Source: JBEKCP01 sp050014815
GTDB taxonomy: Bacteria > Planctomycetota > Planctomycetia > Pirellulales > Thermoguttaceae
Assembly (NCBI GenBank): GCA_050014815.1
Contig: JBEKCP010000311.1
Location: 1 to 7,295 of the forward strand
Length of the DNA stretch: 7,295 bases
Reading direction: 5' to 3'
Shown here: positions 1-5,315 of the stretch, piece by piece
Numbering within the stretch: position 1 is the stretch's first letter
Layout of the letters: every line of letters begins with the position of its first letter
Translations under genes and position numbers: made by a program
The notes under the pieces: generated by a model
What the model saw: only the letters and a program-made list of their open reading frames with translations
Databases searched by the model: none
Told to the model about the DNA's origin: nothing

Positions 1-152
1 GATTAGGGATTAGGGATTAGGGATTGGGGAAGAAGGCGCAATGCAAAATGAAGAATGAAAAATGCAAAACTCAAAATGGGTCGCCCCGGCAATTTGCAAT
101 TTGCAATTTGCAATTTGCAATCCTAATCCCTAATCCCCAATCCCTAATCCCC
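1..152. repeat. Composite heptad-repeat element forming an imperfect inverted repeat
   Basis: Four blocks of 7-bp tandem units are visible. Bases 1-28 are three GATTAGG units followed by one GATTGGG. Bases 40-81 are degenerate AATGCAA-like units (AATGCAA, AATGAAG, AATGAAA, AATGCAA, AACTCAA, AATGGGT). Bases 90-121 are four CAATTTG units plus CAAT. Bases 122-149 are CCTAATC, CCTAATC, CCCAATC, CCTAATC. The outer blocks are exact reverse complements at unit level, including the single GATTGGG/CCCAATC variant; the inner blocks are only approximately complementary. The AT-rich inner part contrasts sharply with the GC-rich gene downstream. It may continue left of the window. It looks like an intergenic repeat family that has entered, or lies against, the 5' end of the first gene. 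No transposase is associated with it here. Confidence 0.9.
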
Positions 153-2114
153 CTGATTCTCCTGGCGGCCTGCGCCCTCGCCGGCCCCCGGGGAGCTTCC
201 GCCGACGACGACCTGGAATCGCTCCAGCAGAAGGCGATCGCGGCGGCGGTCGAGCACGTCGCCCCCTCGGTCGTCCGCATCGAGACGGTCGGCGGACTGG
301 AGCGGGTCAAGACGGTGCTCTTCGGCACCGGGCCCACCACCGGACTGGTCGTCGATCCGCAGGGCTATATCGTTTCCAGCGAGTTCAACTTCATCAACAA
401 GCCGGCCTCGATCCTCGTGCGACTCCCCGACGGCAACCGAAAACCGGCCAAGCTCGTCGCCACCGACCACAGCCGGAAGATCGTGCTCCTGAAGATCGAG
501 GTCGATCGGCCGCTGCCGGCGCCGGAGGTGGTTCCCGAGGCGGAAATGCGCGTCGGCCAGTGGTGCATCGCCGTGGGCCGAACGTTCGAGGACGACGGGA
601 CGAACCTCTCGGTGGGCATTCTCAGCGCGGTCGGGCGGATCTGGGGCAAGGCCCTCCAGACCGACGCCGCCGTCTCGCCCAACAACTACGGCGGACCGCT
701 GGTGGACATCCGCGGCCGCGTCCTCGGCGTCCTGGTGCCGTTGTCGCCCCAATCCGCCGACGAGATCGCCGGTTATGAATGGTACGACTCGGGCATCGGC
801 TTCGCCGTTCCCCTGGAGCAGATCCGCAAGATGCTCCCGGTGCTCCGCAAGGGCGAGGACCTTCGGCCCGGCGTGGCCGGGTTCCTCATGCAGGCGCGGA
901 ACCTGTACGTCGGCGACACGGTGATCGCCTCGTGCCGGGCCCGCTCGCCCGCCGACAAGGCCGGCTTCAAGTCGGGCGATCGGATCGTCGAAATCGACGG
1001 TCGCAAGGTCTCGCGCTCCGCCGAGGTGAAGCAGGAGATCAGCCGCCGCTATGCGGGCGAAAAGCTGCACTTCGCCGTCCTCCGCGGGACCGAGCGGGTG
1101 GAGCGCGACGTGGAGCTGGCGGCCGTCCTCGCGCCGTTCCAGCATCCCTTTCTCGGCATCCTGCCCGAGCGCGACGCGCCCGGCGGCGCGGCGGCCGGCG
1201 TCGGCGTCCGTTACGTCTACCCGCAGAGCCCCGCGGCCGCGGCCCGGCTCGAACCCGGCGACGTGATCGTCTCGCTGGGCGGCCAGAAGGCCGGCGGCCG
1301 CGACAACCTCCTGCACCAGGTCGCGGCCCTGGAGATCGGCCAGGAGATCGAGATCGAGGTCCGCCACGGCAACGAGCCGCGCCGCGTGAAGGTGAAGCTG
1401 GCGGGCCAGCCGGAATCGCTCCCGCCCGCGGACCTCCCGCCGGGACGCCCCGCGAGCCGGGGGCATCAGCCCCCGGATGAAACGGCCGCGGCGGCCAAGC
1501 CGGGCGTCGTCCCGCTCCGCGTGCCCGAGTTCAAGAACGAGGCCTGGGCCTGCCTGCCCGACGGCTACACCCCGGGGGCCGCCTGCGGGCTGGTCGTGTG
1601 GCTCGACGCCGCTACGGCGCCCAAGCAGGCGGATCTCGTCGCCCGCTGGAAATCGGCGTGCGACCGCTGGGGCGTGGTCCTGGTAGTTCCCAAGGCCGCC
1701 GCCGAGTCCGGCTGGCGGCCCGACGAGGCGGCCTTCCTGGAGAAGCTCATCCGCCAGGTCCAGGCCGACTACACGATCGATCCGACCCGCGTGGCGGTCG
1801 GCGGCCGCGGTCCGGGCGGAGCGCTCGCCTATGTCGCGGGCTTTCACAGCCGCGATCTGGTCCGCGCCGTGGCCGCCATCGACGCCGCCATGATCCTTCC
1901 CCCGCCCGAATCCGACCCGGAACACCGGCTGGCCGTCTATGCGGCCTCGGCCAAGAAGTCGCCGCTGGCGGCGGCCATCGCCCAATCCGTCGTCCGGCTC
2001 CGCGAGGCCAAGGTGCCCGTGACGGAGAAAGACCTCGGCGACGAGCCCCGCGACCTGAAGCCCGACGAACTGGCGGAGCTCCTCCGCTGGATCGACATGC
2101 TCGACCGGATATGA
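48..2114 (+). CDS. Secreted HtrA-like pseudoprotease with two PDZ domains and a C-terminal inactive-looking alpha/beta-hydrolase domain
   Basis: Residues are numbered from the ATG at 48 (688 aa). Residues 1-35 are encoded by the heptad repeat. A hydrophobic stretch, LIPLILLAACALA, follows at 33-45, with a lipobox-like LAAC (Cys42) or a possible signal peptidase I site after GASA (Ala52). Residues 65-260 match the S1C/HtrA fold: VVDPQGYIVSS, LPDG, VGILSAVGR and QTDAAV. All three triad positions appear changed: His to Phe113 (SSEFNF), Asp to Lys144 (RKIVLLKI) and Ser to Tyr214 (NNYGGPL). PDZ domains lie at about 275-362 and 364-452, followed by a Pro/Ala-rich linker. Residues 500-688 resemble an esterase-type alpha/beta hydrolase, but the nucleophile elbow reads GRGPG, with Gly588 instead of Ser, and no acid or His is obvious. 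The likely role is a periplasmic or membrane-linked binding scaffold, not an enzyme. A TTG at 24 in the same frame is an alternative start; AGAAGG at 31-36 lies 11 bases before the chosen ATG. The true start is uncertain. Confidence 0.85.
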   Translation: MKNEKCKTQNGSPRQFAICNLQFAILIPNPQSLIPLILLAACALAGPRGASADDDLESLQQKAIAAAVEHVAPSVVRIETVGGLERVKTVLFGTGPTTGLVVDPQGYIVSSEFNFINKPASILVRLPDGNRKPAKLVATDHSRKIVLLKIEVDRPLPAPEVVPEAEMRVGQWCIAVGRTFEDDGTNLSVGILSAVGRIWGKALQTDAAVSPNNYGGPLVDIRGRVLGVLVPLSPQSADEIAGYEWYDSGIGFAVPLEQIRKMLPVLRKGEDLRPGVAGFLMQARNLYVGDTVIASCRARSPADKAGFKSGDRIVEIDGRKVSRSAEVKQEISRRYAGEKLHFAVLRGTERVERDVELAAVLAPFQHPFLGILPERDAPGGAAAGVGVRYVYPQSPAAAARLEPGDVIVSLGGQKAGGRDNLLHQVAALEIGQEIEIEVRHGNEPRRVKVKLAGQPESLPPADLPPGRPASRGHQPPDETAAAAKPGVVPLRVPEFKNEAWACLPDGYTPGAACGLVVWLDAATAPKQADLVARWKSACDRWGVVLVVPKAAAESGWRPDEAAFLEKLIRQVQADYTIDPTRVAVGGRGPGGALAYVAGFHSRDLVRAVAAIDAAMILPPPESDPEHRLAVYAASAKKSPLAAAIAQSVVRLREAKVPVTEKDLGDEPRDLKPDELAELLRWIDMLDRI
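1457..1476. repeat. Perfect GC palindrome (hairpin) inside the PDZ-hydrolase linker
   Basis: An 8-bp perfect inverted repeat, CCGGGGGC and GCCCCCGG, is separated by the loop ATCA. It lies in frame within the coding region and encodes part of the peptide SRGHQPPDE, in the low-complexity linker between the second PDZ domain and the hydrolase-like domain. The size, symmetry and linker position are what a small REP-like palindromic repeat inserted in frame would show. A single copy in the window cannot prove that it is a dispersed repeat. It is too far inside a gene to be a simple terminator. Confidence 0.7.
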
Positions 2115-2119
2115 AAGGA
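2114..2119 (+). promoter_or_regulatory. Ribosome binding site supporting the TTG start at 2127
   Basis: AAAGGA begins on the last base of the preceding TGA stop and ends 7 bases before the TTG. The same A-rich AAAGGA core precedes the genes starting at 2932 (+) and 6959 (-), which supports the TTG at 2127 over the in-frame ATG at 2163. Confidence 0.65.
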
Positions 2120-2126
2120 TTCGGCG

Positions 2127-2918
2127 TTGGAAGACGTCCAGGGCTATAGCCTGCGGGATATCATGGCCACGTACCGGAGGAGGCACGAGTTGCCCGGCTT
2201 CCGCCTCGTCCTGGACTGGTTTGACGAGGCGTGCCGGGAGTTGGGGGAGTTGCATGCGGCGGGCGTGGTCCACCGGGCCATCTGCCCCGCCAACGTGCTG
2301 GTCGGCCGGGACGAGCGGATCCGGATTGCCGCCGCGGCCGCGGCCGCCTTCGCCCGCCCCCCGGATACCACGGCCGGCGGCGCGGAGTCGGAGGCCGCCG
2401 CCTACCTCGCCCCGGAGCAGCGCGACGGCCGCAGCGTTGATCGCCGGGCGGACATCTACAGCCTGGGGGTCACCTTCTACGAGCTGCTGACGCTGGTGTA
2501 TCCCGTGGCGCTGGTCGGCTCGGGGATTGCGCCGCGCGGTGCTTCGGCGATCAACGCGACGGTGCCGCCCGCCTTCGACGCGATCCTCGATCCGATGCTC
2601 GCCCCCCGGCCCGACGACCGGGTTTCGAGCACCGGGGAGATCCTCGCGGCCGTCGGGCGGCTGCGGCTCGCACCGGGCGGCGGCCTGCCGCCACCCGCCG
2701 GGCTATCGCCGGGCCGACAGGGGAATGGTACAATGCCGGCTGGCCGCCCGGTGTCCGCCACGGTCCCCCGCCTCGGGCTGATTATCGCCGGCGCCGTGGT
2801 CGGCGCAGCCGCGGGGGCGGGGGCCAGCTTCCTCTTGGATATCCACGTCCTCACGGCCGCCGTCGTCGGTTCCGTCGTCGGGGCCGCAGTCGGGTGTTTC
2901 GTCAATCCCAAGGTCTGA
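2127..2918 (+). CDS. Membrane-anchored pseudokinase consisting of a kinase C-lobe only
   Basis: This 263-aa protein matches the C-lobe of Hanks-type Ser/Thr kinases but starts at the hinge: its first residues, MEDVQGYSLRD, correspond to the usual MEYVEG-SLRD. The glycine loop, VAIK lysine and alpha-C glutamate are therefore absent. The catalytic loop reads HRAICPAN (49-56), where the usual form is HRDIKPAN, so the catalytic Asp is Ala51 and the Lys is Cys53. The DFG region is a run of seven alanines (68-74). Structural motifs survive: YLAPEQ (93-98), DIYSLGV with Asp109 and the late Arg165. A Gly/Pro-rich stretch (183-213) is followed by two glycine-rich hydrophobic helices (about 215-235 and 241-258) that probably form a membrane hairpin. 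It cannot be an ordinary kinase; a binding or scaffold role is inferred. It starts 12 bases after the HtrA-like gene and in the same frame. A degraded kinase gene is the alternative, but the frame is intact over its whole length. Confidence 0.85.
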   Translation: MEDVQGYSLRDIMATYRRRHELPGFRLVLDWFDEACRELGELHAAGVVHRAICPANVLVGRDERIRIAAAAAAAFARPPDTTAGGAESEAAAYLAPEQRDGRSVDRRADIYSLGVTFYELLTLVYPVALVGSGIAPRGASAINATVPPAFDAILDPMLAPRPDDRVSSTGEILAAVGRLRLAPGGGLPPPAGLSPGRQGNGTMPAGRPVSATVPRLGLIIAGAVVGAAAGAGASFLLDIHVLTAAVVGSVVGAAVGCFVNPKV

Positions 2919-2924
2919 AAGGAG
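2918..2924 (+). promoter_or_regulatory. Ribosome binding site for the DUF2167 gene
   Basis: AAAGGAG overlaps the last base of the pseudokinase stop codon and lies 7 bases before the ATG at 2932. It is the strongest Shine-Dalgarno sequence in the window and fits reinitiation on a polycistronic message. Confidence 0.75.
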
Positions 2925-2931
2925 TTCTCCG

Positions 2932-3888
2932 ATGCACTGTCTTACCTCGGCCTCGATCCGCACGCATTCACTCCGCGGTCGCGCCGCGCCGCTGGCGGCC
3001 ACTCTTCTGGCGGCGGGGCTTGCCCTCTGTGTCGTCAGCGCATATGCCCAGAACGATCCCAAGCAGACGCCGAACAAGGCCGAGCATGAGCGGATCCTGC
3101 GCCTCGTCCAGTCGATCCGATGGCAGAAGGGGCCCTCGGTCGGGAAGCTCGGCGACGTGGCTGAAATCAAGATCCCCGAAGGTTACGAACTGACCGACCG
3201 GGCGGGGGCCGCCGCCTGGGCCGAACTGACCCAGAACGTCGAGAACCCGAACGACCTCGGCGTGCTCAGGCCCACCAGCCAGGGAGAGTGGTTCCTTATC
3301 TTCATGTACGACGATTCAGGCCACGTGCCGGACGCCGAAAAGACCCAGCTCGACGCCGAAGCGATCCTCGCGTCGCTCAAGGCGGGGAACGACGAGGCCA
3401 ACAAGATCCGGCATTCCAAGGGCTGGGCCGAGCTCTCGATCGTCGGTTGGATCCATCCGCCCGCCTACGAAGACGCCACCCACCACCTGGTCTGGGCCAT
3501 CCGCGGCAGCAGCGGCGGCGAAGACATAGCCAACTACAACACCCGCATCCTCGGCCGCACCGGCGTCATGTCCGCCAACCTCGTCGTCGAGCCCCGGGAA
3601 ATGGAGCAGGTCGTGCCTACCGTCCAGACGCTCCTGACGGGCTTCGATTTCTCGTCCGGTCATAAGTACTCGGAATGGCGGTCGGGCGACAAGCTGGCGG
3701 CCTACGGCCTGACCGGCCTGATCACCGGGGGCGCCGCGGTGGCCGCCGCCAAGACCGGCCTGCTGGCCAAGCTGGGACTCGTGATCGCCAAGGCCGGCAA
3801 GGCCATCGTCATCGGCATCCTCGCCCTGGCGGCCGGCCTCTGGAAACTCTTCGCCCGAATCTTCCGCGGGAACCGGGCCGCCGAGTAA
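2932..3888 (+). CDS. Exported membrane-anchored DUF2167 family protein
   Basis: The 318-aa protein has an N-terminal signal peptide: Arg-rich start, hydrophobic core at about 20-36, and a probable cut after AYA at residue 39. The rest follows the DUF2167 pattern as remembered: W-KGPS-GKLGDVAEI-IPEGY (64-85), ENPNDLGVL-P (104-114), WFLIFMYDDSGHV (120-132), GW-HPPAYE-ATHHLVWA (172-189), NYNTRILGRTGVMSANLV (201-218) and the C-terminal GDKLAAYGL-GLITGGAA (252-269). Two hydrophobic segments (about 257-278 and 282-305) and a basic tail suggest anchoring in the membrane with the main domain outside the cytoplasm. Family function is unknown to me. The gene starts 13 bases after the pseudokinase and its TAA overlaps the ATG of the next gene by one base, so its product is likely made together with its neighbours. 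Confidence 0.88.
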   Translation: MHCLTSASIRTHSLRGRAAPLAATLLAAGLALCVVSAYAQNDPKQTPNKAEHERILRLVQSIRWQKGPSVGKLGDVAEIKIPEGYELTDRAGAAAWAELTQNVENPNDLGVLRPTSQGEWFLIFMYDDSGHVPDAEKTQLDAEAILASLKAGNDEANKIRHSKGWAELSIVGWIHPPAYEDATHHLVWAIRGSSGGEDIANYNTRILGRTGVMSANLVVEPREMEQVVPTVQTLLTGFDFSSGHKYSEWRSGDKLAAYGLTGLITGGAAVAAAKTGLLAKLGLVIAKAGKAIVIGILALAAGLWKLFARIFRGNRAAE

Positions 3889-5027
3889 TGCACCTGTTCC
3901 TCAGCGACGTCGAGTGGCTGTTCGTCATTCTGCTGGCCATCTACCTGGCGGAATGCGCCTGCTGGTTGCGTCGCAAGGCCGTCTGCTTCTCGCTCGTGGC
4001 GCGCCGGCACTATCCGCTCCGCTGGCCGCCCTTCCTGGGCAACGCCGACGCCGGGCTGGTCTTCACCAATCCGCTGCCATGGGCGACCGCGTGGGTCTGC
4101 GAGCCGTGGCCCCTGGCGATCGGGCCCGAGGGTGTCTGCCTGCCTCGGGGCCCGGCCAGCCGCTTCGTGGCCTTCGAGGCCGTCCGCTCGGCCCGCGGCG
4201 AGGACCGCGAGGTCCGTTCGGATGGGATGTGCCTGGCCGAGACGGCCTCGCCCGAGCATGCCCGGCGGCTCGCCGCCACCCTGGCCGAGATCGCCGGGGC
4301 CGCGCCCGGCGACCGGCCGCAATTGGTCGAAGACAAACTGAGGGCATCGACCGACCTCGACGCCGTCGCGGCCCGCGTCGCGGAGCTCCGCAAGCTGGGC
4401 CGCCCGCTCCGCGCGGCGTCGGTGGTCTTCTTCGTCTATGTTTTCGGGCTCGGCCCGCTGTTGTACTACGGCCCTTTTTCCTCGTGGCGCGTGGTGTGGA
4501 GCTACCTGGCGTGCCTGCCCGTGTTCTGGCTCCTGACGATCGCCGAGTACCTGGCCTGCCGCCGGGCCCTCCTGGAGGAGCCTCGCGGCAGGCGTTGGCA
4601 ACACGCGGCCATGCTGGTGTTGTCGCCCGGCGCGGCCATGCGGGCGGCCGAATCGTTGTTTCGCCCGGGCCTGGCGGAGTTCCACCCGCTGGCCGTGGCC
4701 GCCGCCCTCTCGTCAAGACGCGCCACGATGGCGATGGCGAAGGCCGCTTTGTTGGAACTCGACAACCCCCTCCCCTCGGATCTGCCGGACGATCCGGCGG
4801 CGCGGCGGGTGGACTGGTGGTTCCGCGAGCGGCTCTTGGAGAATTTCCGCCGGGCGCTGGGCCGCATCGCGATCGACGCGGCGGCGCTGGCGGCGCCGCC
4901 GGCGCCGTTGGAAGATGCCCGGTCGTTCTGCCCCCGCTGCCACAATCAGTTCGTCGCTCCGGCAGGAACGTGCCGCGACTGCGGCGGCATGCCGTTGAAG
5001 CCGTTACCCCTCGGCCGTGGACGATAA
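3888..5027 (+). CDS. Unrecognised membrane protein with a C-terminal zinc ribbon
   Basis: The 379-aa product is not a family I recognise. It has an N-terminal hydrophobic helix (about 9-26), a soluble part of about 140 residues with a TNPLPWATAWVCEPWPL stretch, two adjacent central membrane helices (about 176-195 and 200-222), a soluble helical stretch (240-335), and a C-terminal zinc ribbon in which Cys348, Cys351, Cys362 and Cys365 form CPRC and CRDC pairs. The ATG at 3888 shares its A with the TAA stop of the DUF2167 gene (TAATG), typical of translational coupling. An in-frame start farther upstream would lie inside the DUF2167 gene and is unlikely. It probably works with the DUF2167 protein at the membrane; the metal site suggests structural zinc or binding to a partner. 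The last 8 bases overlap the decayed DNA that follows. Confidence 0.85.
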   Translation: MHLFLSDVEWLFVILLAIYLAECACWLRRKAVCFSLVARRHYPLRWPPFLGNADAGLVFTNPLPWATAWVCEPWPLAIGPEGVCLPRGPASRFVAFEAVRSARGEDREVRSDGMCLAETASPEHARRLAATLAEIAGAAPGDRPQLVEDKLRASTDLDAVAARVAELRKLGRPLRAASVVFFVYVFGLGPLLYYGPFSSWRVVWSYLACLPVFWLLTIAEYLACRRALLEEPRGRRWQHAAMLVLSPGAAMRAAESLFRPGLAEFHPLAVAAALSSRRATMAMAKAALLELDNPLPSDLPDDPAARRVDWWFRERLLENFRRALGRIAIDAAALAAPPAPLEDARSFCPRCHNQFVAPAGTCRDCGGMPLKPLPLGRGR

Positions 5028-5106
5028 GCCCGTGACGGTGGCCATGTTCGACGACCCTAAGAACCCGCGCCAGGCGCACTTCTTCACGATGCCGCCCTTC
5101 GCTTAG
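5020..5106 (+). pseudogene. Fragment of a PmoA-like (DUF6807) gene
   Basis: In one frame the bases read DDKPVTVAMFDDPKNP, then RQAHFFTMPPFA, then TAG. From memory, DUF6807/PmoA-like proteins, common in Planctomycetota, carry a conserved stretch close to GKPVTIAMFDHP-NPRHP--WFTM--PFAYLSATL. The stop falls exactly where the Tyr of PFAY is expected, so a TAC to TAG change or a junction at that point would explain it. Nothing resembling the remaining several hundred residues of the family is present on either side. The fragment overlaps the end of the zinc-ribbon gene in another frame. It is a remnant with no expected function. The similarity is short (about 28 codons), so the call is moderate. 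Confidence 0.6.
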
Positions 5107-5292
5107 CGCTGTGCCGTCATCTGGTGCCTGGCTGACGGCTGTTCCATCCGAGTCACCACCCGAATTGCGGGGGTTGCCAAGAACGTGATCCAAAAGCTAA
5201 CCCGAGGCCTGGGTAAAGCAGCGATGAGGTACCGCGATGGACGGTGCCCTGCCCGTGGCCGCAAGTCATGCTCGCCGGGCTATTCGCGTTGA
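5107..5292 (+). pseudogene. Remnant of an IS1-type transposase N-terminal region
   Basis: Directly after the TAG at 5104, in the same frame, the sequence reads RCAVIWCLADGCSIRVTTRI, then AGVAKNVIQKLTRGLGKAA, then MRYRD. From memory this matches the N-terminal helix-turn-helix of IS1-type transposases (KRA-VI-CL-EG-SIRAT-RI-GV-KNTV-KLL-DLG-A---Y-D). The similarity fades at about 5245, where the family normally continues with the RNL-C-RIQ-DEIW catalytic region; here a short unrelated tail ends at TGA (5290-5292). There is no start codon, no DDE residues and no recognisable terminal inverted repeat, so it is an inactive scrap. Its presence may explain the break in the adjacent DUF6807-like gene. 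Confidence 0.6.
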
Positions 5293-5315
5293 GGATCGGT
5301 TCCTTCGGCCGCGTC

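Noticed and set aside
1..152. A CRISPR array or telomere-like end suggested by the GATTAGG units
   Set aside because: Units are 7 bp with no spacers, and they occur in inverted blocks next to a gene, so neither a CRISPR array nor a chromosome end is supported.
144..2273. A 709-codon open frame on the minus strand opposite the HtrA-like gene
   Set aside because: It is a codon-phase shadow typical of GC-rich DNA: its translation is Arg/Gly/Asp-rich with no family motifs, while the plus strand shows clear HtrA, PDZ and kinase motifs and ribosome binding sites.
3675..3887. An upstream extension of the zinc-ribbon protein to a start at 3675
   Set aside because: The extension lies wholly within the DUF2167 gene and reads as Arg/Gly-rich filler; the overlapping ATG at 3888 begins a normal membrane helix.
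4879..4910. GGCGCC-rich palindromic stretch in the zinc-ribbon gene
   Set aside because: It is explained by runs of Ala codons (AAALAAPPAP) in GC-rich DNA and has no defined stem-loop.
5113..5139. Inverted repeat GCCGTCA / TGACGGC with a 13-base loop as a terminator
   Set aside because: The loop is long, no T-run follows, and the bases are explained as part of the transposase remnant's coding sequence.
4063..5193. A 376-codon minus-strand frame opposite the zinc-ribbon gene
   Set aside because: The translation is extremely Arg/Pro-rich and low in complexity, as expected of an antisense shadow frame.
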